From Symbiodinium natans (taxonomy: Eukaryota > Sar > Dinophyceae > Suessiales > Symbiodiniaceae): DNA of 64,000 nt. This document shows, piece after piece, positions 43,091 to 53,275 of this stretch. Below the pieces are notes generated by a model. It was not told where the DNA came from and ran no database searches. It was given only the letters and a program-made list of their open reading frames with translations. The DNA lies in assembly GCA_905221605.1 (NCBI GenBank), contig CAJNDS010002244.1, positions 136,501 to 200,500 on the forward strand, read 5' to 3'. Numbering within the stretch: the stretch's first letter is position 1; each line of letters opens with the position of its first letter. The position numbers and the translations under genes are program-made.

Positions 43091-43678
43091 CAATGTGTAT
43101 AATCATGTTAAGCCATCATGCGGTAGTCGACTGAACCACGTTCGTCCCTAGGCCCCAGACCCTATGAGGAGGGGCCTGCTAGTTACAAGAGTGCTGCTGG
43201 GTTTTGCCCGTTGTAGTACTACAACTCAGGCGATAAGTTCCTTATAGGTTCTACGGTACGCAAGCCCCTCCTTGTACAACCTAATTTTGTGGTGAGTGAC
43301 GGAGCATGAGGACCACCCAATTTGCAAACACAGCTGGGCACAAGAACCACGGTTCAGGGTTCCCACACTCCAATACTCCAATACCCCTGAATTAATGAAT
43401 ACGCCTTAAACCATGTAAGGAACCTTCTTCTATTTTCAGGATGTTTCCTGAATAATGGGGTAGTGGAGATTCTGTGGGTTTAGGGTTAGGGTTTGGGTTT
43501 TAGGGTTTAAGGTTTAGGGTTTAGGGTTTAGGGTATAGGGTATAGGGCATAGGGTATAGGGTTTAGGGTTTAGGGTTTAGGGTTTAGGGTTTAGGGTTGA
43601 GGGTTGAGGGTTTAGGGTTTGGGGCCGCCTTGCTGGGCCCAGGGCAGCATGTTAATTCGGCACTGCCCTACCCTGACT

Positions 43679-43932
43679 TACTTGGAGGTTCACCGGTACT
43701 TATAACCACAGTTCTAAGTCCAGTTATTATTAGGGTTATAAGTCCAGTTATAAGTAGGGTTATAAGTCCAGGTTCTTATTCGGGTTATAAGTTATAAGTC
43801 CAGTTATTCTGAGGGTTATCAGTACAGATATTATTAGCGTCATAAGTCTACTTATAACCTACTTAGGGGACTTAGGGGAGGCTGACAAGTAGACTTAGAA
43901 TTTGGGTTCTAAGTACCCTGCACCTCCAAGTA
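43679..43932 (+). mobile_element. Long IE-5 copy with internal amplification
   Basis: 254 bp; the core carries about six repeats of GGGTTATAAGTCCAGTTAT, roughly doubling the usual length. Confidence 0.8.
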
Positions 43933-44574
43933 AGACTTACTGAAACCGAAGCCCAAAGAGCCCAAAGAAAAAAAGCCTCGATTCAGGAATATAGGGACCC
44001 TGGGTGTGATTTAAGCTTCAGAATGAAGGGGAACCCTAAACCCTAAACCCTAAACCCTAAACCCTATTGGGCTCTTTGGGAACCCTTTTTTGCCTCTGGG
44101 CTCCAAACCCCCCAAAGCGTGAACGATGTCCTAAACCCTAATTAGGGTTTAGGGTTTAGGGTTTAGGGTATTGCAGCATGGGGAGCTGGGAATGTAGTTA
44201 GAAACCCGCAAGCTTAACTCCCTGAGAAGACGCAGAGAGGGGAAACCGCTCATCCATTCTCCCCCAACCAGGGAATAACCCTAAACTTAAACCCTACACC
44301 CCAAACCCCAAACCCTAAACCCTAGACCCCTAGACCCCTAAACCCCTAAACCCTAAACCCTACCAAACGAAAGAAAAAGCCCAGGATGCTTGCCTAAAGT
44401 TCAACGATTGACGAAGCTAGGACAAGAGGTGTGGAGGAGTTCGAGGCTCAAGAGGCTCAAGAGAGTTTAGGGTTTAGGTTTGGGGTTTGTCTAGGTTTAG
44501 GGTTTCGGGTTTATATAGGGTTTAGGGTTTAGGGTTTAGGGTTTAGGGTTCAGGGCTGCTGCACCTGGAGAAGT

Positions 44575-44730
44575 CGATAAACGGGGGGCCCGTGTCGATG
44601 TCACCATGGATGAACCTGTGCGGTCTCAGGGCGTTCGCATCTTTCCGCAAACTTGTCGGTGCAGGCATCTACGTGACATCTACGCACCCAAGATCCACGA
44701 AGTTGAGCAAGGAATTCGGGCGAGAGGGCT
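44575..44730 (+). CDS. Exon-like segment
   Basis: Plus frame open for more than 50 codons: PGEVDKRGARVDVTMDEPVR, then SQGVRIFPQTCRCRHLRDIY, APKIHEVEQGIRAR. A minus alternative has one stop. No family recognised. Confidence 0.33.
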
Positions 44731-45595
44731 TAGGGATCAGGGTTTAGGTTAGTTTAGGCCCTAAACCCGAAGAGCCTTGTGAACAGTGATTGCAACTACT
44801 TTTTGGAAGCCTGATGCAGCCTTTAAGCGCAAGAGTCCTGACTCTGAAGCCAAGTCCTTTAAGGGTTCTGGATTTACTTTGGGCTCGGGTGTAGAGTTTA
44901 GGGTTCAGGGTCATGATAGCCAACCCCGAAAGCAACACAATCAAGCTCAGGAGTACTCCGTAGGGACCGAAGGGATGAGGCACCTTACATTCCCCTATAT
45001 GGGTGTTTACGAAACTGAGGGAACCCTGCAATAGACCCCGAATAGTAGGATTCCCTTATAATGGAAAGCCCAAGAAGGCACCCCTACTTGCGGAAACCCC
45101 CCCCGATGTGCTTTAAAGGCAGTGTTAAAGGGATCAGAATTCATTTGTGCCCTGACAAGTACCAGTAAGAGCAAGGTCCGCTGCCAGCGTGCACCCGAGT
45201 ACTTGTGAACAGCCTCAAGCCCTGAGGCTGCGAGCAGCGCAAGAGAAAGAAGGCCCGAACCCTTTGGAAGGGTGTTCTAAAAAAAACCTAAACCCTAAAC
45301 CCTAAAATCTAAACCTCACCTTTTGACTAAACCCTAAACCCTAAACCCTAAACCCTAAACCCTAAACCCTAAACCCTAAACCCCAAGCCCTGCAAACCGA
45401 AAAGTTCTCAAGCCTTTTGTTGCTTCAGGTCAGCTTACCGCTTCAAGCCAGTGTCTCCAACCCTAAAAACTGAGAGCTCCAAACCCTAAACCCTGTAAAC
45501 CCCATAAGCCCCACACCCCACGCCCTAGACCCAAACCCTGTAACACTCAAACCAATGTCAGTAGCCCTCGTCGTTATTGAGCCCTAGGCCCTAGA

Positions 45596-45690
45596 CCCTA
45601 AATACCCTAAATTCCCTAAATGCCCTAAATGCCCTAAATGCCCTAAATGCCCTAAATACCCTAAATGCCCCAGATACCCTAAATATCCTA
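45596..45690 (+). repeat. Decamer array CCCTAAATGC
   Basis: A telomere-like unit extended by TGC/TAC, about nine copies, grading into CCCTAAA. Plain CCCTAAA arrays at 45331-45385 and 45832-45895. Confidence 0.92.
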
Positions 45691-45737
45691 AACCCTGAAC
45701 CCTAAACCCTAAACCCTAGTTACTTAGTTGAATGGAC

Positions 45738-45822
45738 TTGGGCCCGCGGCTCTTCCCTGGCGATCTCACCATTGCCGTTGATGTCAAGCCACTCCTCGGC
45801 TTGGGGACTTCCGCAACCCTCC
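45738..45822 (-). CDS. EF-hand exon
   Basis: The minus frame reads QAEEWLDINGNGEIAREEPR. DINGNGEIAREE is a textbook 12-residue EF-hand loop: D1, N3, N5, G6, I8, E12. Acceptor candidates are AG|GAGT (45794) or AG|GGTT (about 45822); donor CAA|GTCC at 45738/45737. Calcium-binding proteins are abundant in dinoflagellates; the rest of this gene was not assembled. Confidence 0.6.
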
Positions 45823-46797
45823 AATAATCAACCCTAAACCCTAAACCCTAAACCCTAAACCCTAAACCCTAAACCCTAAACCCTAAACCCTAAATTGTTG
45901 TGAAGTTTCGGACGCCGGCTCAGGACTCAGGATTCAGGTTTCCAGGGGGCTCAGGGTTCAGGATTTACGCTGCAGTTAGGGTTAAGGGTTAAGGGTTTAT
46001 GATATTAATAGGTTTAGGGTTTAGGGTTTATAATATTATAGGTTTTAGGGTTTAAGATATTATAGGGTTTAGGGTCTATAATATTATAGGGTTTAGGGTT
46101 TAGGGTTTAAGGTTACACCTGAAACCCTTCGTGCTTGCTTGCAACCGAACCTGGTCAAGTTTCGACGTCCTCGAAATTTCGAGAAAATAGGCAACCCCCC
46201 CCCCCCCCCCCCCCCAGAGGCTCCTGTTTGGAGGAGTACCCAAAGAGCCCAATCTTAACTAGAGCATATGCCTTAAATCAGACTCAGGATCCTATAGGGT
46301 TTAAGGTCTACTCCTGAACAGCATATGCCTTGAAGGTTCATGGGCTGGGGCTTGGGGCTCAGGGAGCCTTTAGGTTTTGTTTGTTTGTTTTTGTTTGTTT
46401 TTTTTGTTTAGGGTTTAGGGGAGTTGTTATTTATGTTTTTTGTTTTTATGTTTGGGGTTTAGGCTTTAGGCTTGAGGTTTTAGGGTAGACATGAGTAGGA
46501 CTATAAGTGCCCGAAATGGCAGGGGCTTAGAAAAAAAACAGATAATCAGGGTACTGCTGCTGGGCACCCTGGTAATGTAAAGCAAAACCAAACCAAGATG
46601 AACTCCGAAACCCTAAACCCTAAACAATAAACCCTAAACCCTAAACCCTAAACCCTAAACCCTAAACCCTGAACCCTGAACCCTAAACCCTAAACCAAAA
46701 CCTGGAGCCTCGACCCGAAAACCTCCAGCGAAGAACCACCGAAACTCGGCCCAAGGCCCAGGATTCCTCCACTCCTGATGGCGGGTCATCGGCTTCG

Positions 46798-46927
46798 GGT
46801 TTGGGGTTTGGGGTTTGGGGATTGGGGATTGGGGTTTGGGGTTTGGGGTTTGGGGGTTTGGGGTTTGGGGTTTGGGGTTTAGGGTTTAGGGTTCAGGGTT
46901 TAGGGTTTAGGGTTTAGGGTTTAGGGT
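46798..46927 (+). repeat. Mixed array TTTGGGG then TTTAGGG
   Basis: About 11 TTTGGGG units (some ATTGGGG) pass into seven TTTAGGG units. A CCCTAAA array lies 110 bp left (46610-46696). Confidence 0.94.
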
Positions 46928-47208
46928 CCTTAAAGATGGGCAGAGCCGTTTGGGGTTTCGACGCTCGCGCTCGCTCAAAGCAGGGAATCCAAGGTTGCAC
47001 ATTGGGCAGTCAGACAAGGATTTGGGGTTTAGGGTTTAGGCTTTAGGGGTTTAGGGTTTAGGGTTTCGGGGCTTGAGGAATTCCCGGTATAGACGGCAAC
47101 TCCCAGAACATCTGGGTATTCAGGGAGCCTGAAAAGTTCGCTCTCAAAAACCGTAGATACATTCCCTAAACCCTCAACCCTCAGCCCTCAGCCCTCAACC
47201 CTTCAAGC

Positions 47209-47322
47209 TTTGGGATGTCAAGTCTACACATCGTCGTCTTTCTGGGTGATAGAGTCGACGGTCTCCGCTTGATCCCCGACCTACCCCCAAGACCTTGGGA
47301 TATTGCCCAGTATGCTAACAGT
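47209..47322 (+). CDS. Exon-like segment
   Basis: Plus frame SSFGMSSLHIVVFLGDRVDG, then LRLIPDLPPRPWDIAQYANS, ending at a GTAGGTTT-type donor. No family recognised. Confidence 0.33.
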
Positions 47323-47426
47323 AGGTTTGGGATTCAGGGTTTAGGGTTTACGGGTTACGGGTCTAGGGTCTAGGGTTTTGGGTCGGTCTAGGGTTTAGGG
47401 TCAGGATTTAGGGCTTAGGGTTTGGG

Positions 47427-47540
47427 ATGTTCTCCCTTGCTTATACAAACAGTTCTTCATAGGGATGATGCTCTGAGGTACTATAATCCCTACTAAGTAC
47501 GGACTGTAAGTGTAAGGGGCACATCTCCCACCAAGAGCCC
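47427..47540 (+). mobile_element. IE-8 copy
   Basis: GGGATGTTCTCCCTTGCTTA ... GTAAGTGTAAGGGGCACATC. Confidence 0.72.
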
Positions 47541-47554
47541 TTAGAACCCCTTGA

Positions 47555-47780
47555 GGAACAGGGGCTTGCGGACGATGACGAGGACTTCCTCTTCTTAACC
47601 TTCTCCTCCTTCTTCACTTCCCACCTTCTTTGTCGCGCCCTCGAGGACCTGCTCCAGCTTCCCATCTTTGCGGATCCTCGCGACCTTGTCCAAGGCAGGG
47701 GCTGGGCCACCTGCAGCAAGCCGTCCTCGTCCTCCGGCTGAGGGGCCGGGCCTTGCCCACGAATGAAGGCAAGCCGCTTT
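47555..47780 (-). CDS. Exon-like segment, Arg/Lys/Ser-rich
   Basis: Minus frame GPAPQPEDEDGLLQVAQPLP, then RWEVKKEEKVKKRKSSSSSA, ASPCSSRG. An overlapping minus frame reads ALDKVARIRKDGKLEQVLEG, so an intron or a frame choice is open. Low-complexity basic/Ser segments like this occur in splicing and nuclear proteins, but that alone does not assign a function. An IE-8 element follows at 47427-47540. Confidence 0.35.
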
Positions 47781-49336
47781 AGGGTTTAGGGTTTAGGGGT
47801 TAGGGTGTAGGGTTTAGGGTTTCGGTTTTCTGCAGCACCATCGTTTCGGGTTTAGGGTTTCGGGATTAGGGCTCATTATCCCCCTCTAAATTTCCGCATA
47901 TATGTTTAAGGTCTGTTCCTGATGTATAACTGGTGTTGGGCTCTCGGGGTACAGAAACCCTCCATTGCATTTTGTGTTTGTTTGCGCGTGTAGAAGAAGC
48001 CGGTAGAACATAAGGAGCTACAATTGAGGCTTGGTAGGCCAGAAATATTTTGCTATTTTTAATTTGGGGACCCCTTCTTGGTGTTGGTCTCTACTTATAA
48101 CTACTCATGAACCTCCAAGTATTCTTATGACCGTACGCCCCCAACACTCTTAGCGCGGTCCCTAAATATGGGCTCTTAACAGGGGACCCCTTATAACATC
48201 CCTTCTATACCCACACCCCTTGAAGGAGGTAAGGGACCAAATTAAAGGACGGTGTAGCTACCCTGAGAAGCACACCAACTACGTACCCTAAACCGTAAAC
48301 TGTAAACCCTACATCCAAAGCTCGAAACCTAACCGAAGACTCAGACCCGAAAACGGCCTCCGAAACGGGTGATGAGGTACTCAGCGAAAGTGCTGACGAC
48401 TTCCTCGGCCACTACCCTGTAACCAAGGAAGGGCCCCGAAAGTTACAAGTGTAGTTAAGAATGGCCTTAAACGACAATTTAAGTTCTTTAACTATACTAA
48501 AGTATAGTAGGCGGGGGCCCGTCCTTGGAAGTAGCATCCGTATTACAGGAACACCCAAGAAATGTGTGCCCAGATTTGCCCTCTCTCCCTAAAATCCTAA
48601 AACCCAAACCCATTTTTCTACGAGGCGCCTCCAAGCATGACAACCCGAAACCCTAAACCATAAACCCTTGCATGAAAAGTGCAAGACCGGCCATTTCAAT
48701 AGTTGCCGTATTTTCAGCTGAGGCTCTTCCGCCTGAAAATCTACTAGGGGAAGGGCAATTGCCGATTGCCCTTACAACAACATTCTCCCTTGACCCCCTA
48801 CATAAAGATCTCACATGCTGCCCAAAAAACCACTCTCATTGAACAGAGGCCCTATATTCTTCACCGAAGGGCCGCTGCACTTACAATCTTGGACGTGGTG
48901 GCCAAATGAGTATTAAACTCTGAACCCTAAAGTTTAGGGTTTAGGGGAGGATTGGTGTCTTTGGGGTATACCAGGGGCACCCAGTTTCCCAAAGAGCCCT
49001 TCAATTACTTTGAATCATACTCAGAACCCCTACATAGTTTATAAGGTATATTCCTTAATTAAGGGGTTTTGAGGGCTCTCTGGTTTTTCAGAGATACCCA
49101 CAAAAAAAGGGAGCAGCACGGTGACTCTATGAAAAGTGCCAGCATCCCAAAATGCAGTCTTAAAGACTCCAGCACCCCTTGGTCAAGAATATTATACTGT
49201 AATAGGTTCCGTATATGGTTTAGGGGCATTCCTCAATGATTATGGGGTGGCCCGAAATCCTGCCGTAAACCCCAGAAGCTTCCCCAGGATGGTCTTTAAG
49301 ACCCTCTGAACAAGATTCCTCAAACGTAATCCTTTG

Positions 49337-49475
49337 GGATGCTCGCCCTTATACTAGCAGTCCTTAGGTTTAGGGTTTAGGGTTTAGGGCTTAGGGCTTA
49401 GGCTTTAGGGTTTAGGGATAAATAGGGTACTAGATTCCCTATTTAGGACTGTTGGTATAAGGGGAGAACATCCCA
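49337..49475 (+). mobile_element. IE-8 copy with TTTAGGG core, inside IE-4
   Basis: TTGGGATGCTCGCCCTTATA ... TATAAGGGGAGAACATCCCA. Seven TTTAGGG-type units fill the loop (49370-49420). IE-4 halves flank it (GATGGTCTTTAAGACCCTCT left, CCTCTTAAACCCCC right). Confidence 0.78.
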
Positions 49476-49687
49476 AGAAAGCCTCTTAAACCCCCTCCAA
49501 ACAAAAGGGAATATCAAGCATCCTACAGGCCTAGTTATAGGGAACCCTAAACCCTAAACCCTAAACCCTAAACCCTAAACCCTAAACCCTAAACCCAAGA
49601 ACATGCCGCACGAGGAGCCTCATTCACCAGCTCCGGCTTCTGAAGTTGCCTCGTTCTGAGCGCTGCCAGGGCCCAACAGGAGAAGGT

Positions 49688-50132
49688 TCAGGGTTTAGGG
49701 TTTAGGGTTTAGGGCTAGGGTTTAGGGTTTAGGGTTTAGGGCTGGGTTTAGGGTTTAGGGTTTAGGGTTTAGGGTTTAGGGTTTAGGGTTTAGGGTTTAG
49801 GGTTTAGGGCTTAGGGCTTGGGGCTTAGGGCTTAGGGCTTAGGGTTTAGGGTTTAGGGTTTAGGGCTGGGTTTAGGGTTTAGGGTTTAGGGTTTGGGGTT
49901 TGGGGTTTGGGGTTTAGGGTTTAGGGTTTAGGGTTTAGGGCTGGGTTTAGGGCTTAGGGCTTAGGGCTTAGGGTTTAGGGTTTAGGGTTTAGGGTTTAGG
50001 GTTTAGGGTTTAGGGTTTAGGGTTTCGGTTTTAGGGTTTAGGGTTTAGGGTTTAGGGTTTAGGGTTTAGGGTTTAGGGTTTAGGGTTTAGGGTTTAGGGT
50101 TTAGGGTTTAGGGTTTAGGGTTTAGGGTTTAG
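49688..50132 (+). repeat. Longest telomere-like array (TTTAGGG), about 445 bp
   Basis: Mostly TTTAGGG with blocks of TTAGGGC, TTTGGGG and a recurrent GGCTGGGTTTAGGG junction that marks internal duplications. Flanked by imperfect direct repeats CTGCCAGGGCCCAAMAGGAG at about 49663 and 50143. Confidence 0.97.
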
Positions 50133-50369
50133 GAGGTTGAGCCTGCCAGGGCCCAAAAGGAGAAGGTACAGGGCTTTGTGTTCACGGTTTTGGGGCTTAG
50201 GGTTTAGGATATCGGGATCCTGAGTACGATTTGAGGTATATTCCCTAAACCCTAAACCCTAAACCCTAAACCCTAAAATCCCTTCATTGAGTGGTATTGG
50301 GCTCTTTGGGAAGAGGCTGAGCCCAGGATGGTGGTCCTCATTTGGACCTTTGCTGTAGATCGGGGTTGG

Positions 50370-50600
50370 GGTTTAGGGTTTAGGGTTTAGGGTTTAGGGT
50401 TTAGGGTTTAGGGTTTAGGGTTTAGGGTTTAGGGTTTAGGGTTTAGGGTTTAGGGTTTAGGGTTTAGGGTTTAGGGTTTAGGGTTTCGGGTTTCGGGTTT
50501 CGGGTTTCGTAGGGTTTCGTAGGGTTTCGTAGGGTTTCGTAGGGTTTAGGGTTTAGGGTTTAGGGTATAGGATTTAGGGTTTAGGGTTTAGGGTCCGCCG
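50370..50600 (+). repeat. Telomere-like array with TTTCGGG and TTTCGTAGGG variants
   Basis: About 17 TTTAGGG units, then four TTTCGGG and four GTAGGGTTTC decamers, then TTTAGGG again. Confidence 0.95.
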
Positions 50601-50930
50601 ACCCTGGCGGCGTGTTGGGGCTCACCCCGCAGGTGACTGGGTAGGTCCAGGAGAGGTTCTATTTTCCCCTGGAGCTGATTCTACTGACATTCCCGGGGAA
50701 ACAAGCCTACTGCTACTGACCCTACTGGCTCTACACTTGGGGTGACCGGGCAGATCCCCTACCTGCTTGCCCCATGTTCCCCAACAATTTGTGCGTGGGG
50801 GAGGGTGGGCGGGTCTTTGACACGTCATAACGGGTAGTCATGGGCTGGGGGTGGTCTGGGGTCTTACTTTGAATGCAGGTCATGGTTCCCTCTGGTCCCC
50901 TGCTCGTTTACCCCTTCTCCTCGAGGACGA

Positions 50931-51180
50931 GCAGCTTCTCGTCGGTGGTCCCGGAGGTTGGCGCAACCTCCGTGACGGTGCCGGCATGGTCGCGAGGGCT
51001 GCCCCGAGGGCTGCCCCGAGGCATCTCAGGCGGTGCCGAATCGCACTGGCGGAACGTCTTCTCGGACCACGTTGAATCGTTGAAGAAGACGCCATGAAAA
51101 AGGGCGAGTCAGGAGTTTTTTGTAAACAGGCAAGGGAGCGAGGTGCACCAATACATTCCCAAATTTCACACAAGTTTCCT
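50931..51180 (-). CDS. Exon-like region with two long minus frames
   Basis: One frame reads VPLAEETCVKFGNVLVHLAP, then RLLQRFNVVREDVPPVRFG (51175-51008). Another reads FFNDSTWSEKTFRQCDSAPP and ends EKLLVLEEKG with TAA (51110-50930). They overlap, so at most one is right at each point, or an intron lies between. Plus-strand frames (to 74 codons) are also open. No family recognised. Confidence 0.33.
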
Positions 51181-51228
51181 CAGCCAACGGGACCCTTTAG
51201 GGTTTAGGGTTTAGGGTTAGGACTAGAA

Positions 51229-51345
51229 GCCGCTCAGCCTGACATGACCCGGTGGATTCTGTGAGGCTCTGGCGATGCTGCAGCCTCGTCGTGCACGATG
51301 CCGTCCCTGGGGGGAGGCCAGGGTCTTTCAATCATTCTAAGGGTA
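51229..51345 (-). CDS. Exon-like segment
   Basis: Minus frame IERPWPPPRDGIVHDEAAAS, then PEPHRIHRVMSG, TGA at 51229-51231 unless spliced earlier at CGG|GTCA. Lies upstream of 50931-51180 on the same strand and may be part of one gene. Confidence 0.3.
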
Positions 51346-51567
51346 GTTCTTTCCTTCGGGTTTAGGGCTTAGGGTTCAGGGTTTGGGAAGATACATGGTC
51401 CTTTAGCTTCATATGGTCCGTAGCCTTCTTTAAAGGGTTCTGAAGTATGGGCCTTTGGGTTGTGCAGGGGGGTAAAAAAATGGTCCCCCTTTTTAAGAGC
51501 CCGTATTGGAGGACCATGTAACTACCGTAAGAATCATGGGAGTCTCCCGTGGACCCTGGCTGATATA

Positions 51568-51670
51568 CTTCGTTGCTGAGTTCAGAAGCCCCAAAAAAGT
51601 GTACACTCTCAGTTCTATAGGGGATTATAGAATCCCAAAAAGTGTAAAGTGTACTCGCTCAGCCACTAAG
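51568..51670 (+). mobile_element. IE-2 copy outside a recognised gene
   Basis: Ends CTTCGTTGCTGAGTTCA and ...GCTCAGCCACTAAG as in GT71 intron 1. TGATATA occurs on both flanks (51561 and about 51675). Confidence 0.7.
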
Positions 51671-51803
51671 TCACTGATATAGTGTGTTGCAGGTTTGGTT
51701 TCGATGCTTCGACACCCTAACAACACAGGTTCAATCTTCGGGTTGATGGCTAGGGCGTCATGGTACTTGTTGGGTTTAGGGTTCAGGGTTTAGGGTTTAG
51801 GGC

Positions 51804-51945
51804 TACTTGGAGGTTCATGGTACTTATTAACCAATTCTAAATGTACACACTTAAGGGGCTTATAAGCGGGTAATAAGTACAGGTATATAACTGGTTAATA
51901 CGTACCAGCTATAATTGGCTAATAAGTACCATGAACCTCCAAGTA
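51804..51945 (+). mobile_element. IE-5 copy
   Basis: TACTTGGAGGTTCATGGTAC ... GTACCATGAACCTCCAAGTA, an exact 20-bp inverted terminus. Confidence 0.85.
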
Positions 51946-52180
51946 GAGCTTTGCAAGATGAGCTGCAGTACTGCGTGGTGCGTACCCCTAGACCTTAAAA
52001 TGGTTGCTTAGACCTTCAACCTTCAACGCAGAACCCTCAAGAGAGCGCCATTCTTGAAAAGTGGAAATTTCATTACCGTGGTCTCTTCTTAGGAAAAATC
52101 AAAAGGCATCTTGCAAGAAAACCTTATAAACTCTAAATCCCTAAACCCCCAGCAAGCCCAACAGAGTGGTCTGGGCTGAC

Positions 52181-52406
52181 TTAGGTTCCGCTGCTCCTGT
52201 GAGCTTCTTGGAATCCTAGCAAAAAATGATAGTTTCAGCTGTTTGTTAGGCAAAAACAGTACCCAACAATCAGAAATTATTCCCAAGAATCCCTAAGGGC
52301 TCTGGGAACAGTACCCCAAAATCAGAAGTTATTCCCAAGAATCCCTAAGGGCTCTGGGACGCTTGCCACGTCTCCACTTCCGTCTCCTCCAGCTGGAACT
52401 CGTAAC
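52181..52406 (-). CDS. 3' end of a minus-strand gene, two exons
   Basis: Exons 52406-52355 and 52196-52181 (TAA 52181-52183) join across an exact GAGC duplication. The product ends YEFQLEETEVETWQASQSSG plus Thr and stop. The intron 52197-52354 is an IE-12 element (GA-AG). Family unknown. Upstream exons may include 53226-53098 (FARVKEEQAKEHELLQGRN), but no direct junction was found. Confidence 0.55.
52197..52354 (-). mobile_element. IE-12 introner with internal tandem duplication
   Basis: GAGC duplication. Sense 5' end CCTTAGGGATTCTTGGGAAT. A roughly 39-bp block (52269-52307) is repeated at 52321-52359. A relative lies at about 757-859 (CTTAGGGATACTTGGGAAT on the minus strand). Confidence 0.65.
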
Positions 52407-52427
52407 CTGGAAGAAGGGTTTACTAGG

Positions 52428-52533
52428 GTAGGGTTTAGGGTTTAGGGTTTAGGGTTTAGGGTTTAGGGTTTAGGGTTTAGGGTTTAGGGTTTAGGGTTTA
52501 GGGTTTAGGGTTCAGGGTTTAGGGTTTAGGGTC
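52428..52533 (+). repeat. Telomere-like array (TTTAGGG)
   Basis: About 14 units. Others nearby: 52628-52684 (CCCTAAA) and 52797-52890 (TTTAGGG). Confidence 0.95.
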
Positions 52534-53097
52534 TAGTTTGGGGGCCCTAAAAAAATAAAGCCTGCTTAGGTTTCGGGTCCGAACCATAAGGAGGTGTCGC
52601 CACAGTTACAAGCCGACCCCTCAATCCTAAACCCTAAACCCTAAACCCTAAACCCTGAACCCTAAACCCTAAACCCTAAACCCTAGTGCGTTGAACCCTG
52701 AAACCCTACGCCATAAGACGCTTCAAGCCTCAAGGCTGGACTGCCTTAAACCCATCTTATAGGGTCCTTAAGGGACAGGGGCGGGCTTCAAAGAGGTTCA
52801 GGGTTTAGGGTTTAGGGTTTAGGGTTTAGGGTTTAGGGTTTAGGGTTTAGGGTTTAGGGTTTAGGGTTTAGGGTTAGGGTTCAGGGTTTAGGGTACTCCC
52901 CACTACTCCCTAGGGCCCCCGAAGGTTCCCTGTACCTACCCCCCCCCCCTGCATGAACCCCCGTGCCTTAAGGGCCCTAGAATCGCCCTAGAACCATCTT
53001 TGACCCCAAGTTTCAATTTCGCCAGAACCCGAGGATTTCCCCCGCTTTAGGGTTTAGGGTGGCACAGACAGCAAGGGTTTCGGGTTTGGGGTTATGA

Positions 53098-53226
53098 GCT
53101 TTTACACAACGAAGTTTCTCTGGGCTTGGTCTAAGAGGGGTGACATAAGGATTCCGGCCCTGCAGAAGCTCATGTTCTTTCGCTTGCTCTTCCTTAACCC
53201 TGGCAAAGGCACCACTCAGAGTACAA
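53098..53226 (-). CDS. Exon-like segment, Glu/Lys-rich helix
   Basis: Open minus frame reads CTLSGAFARVKEEQAKEHEL, then QGRNPYVTPLRPSPEKLRC. It starts after an AG|GTTT acceptor. The charge pattern favours this strand over the hydrophobic antisense frame, which is also open. No family recognised. Confidence 0.38.
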
Positions 53227-53275
53227 AACCTTTAAACACTAAACCCTAACCGCAAACCATGGAATGCGATCACTC

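Larger units (their letters stand above)
42690..47205. other. Unassigned repeat-rich DNA around the EF-hand exon
   Basis: IE-5, IE-9, IE-11 copies and arrays; ATATTATA-interrupted TTTAGGG text at 46000-46115; unique blocks 43100-43340 and 45120-45270 without supported frames. Confidence 0.45.
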
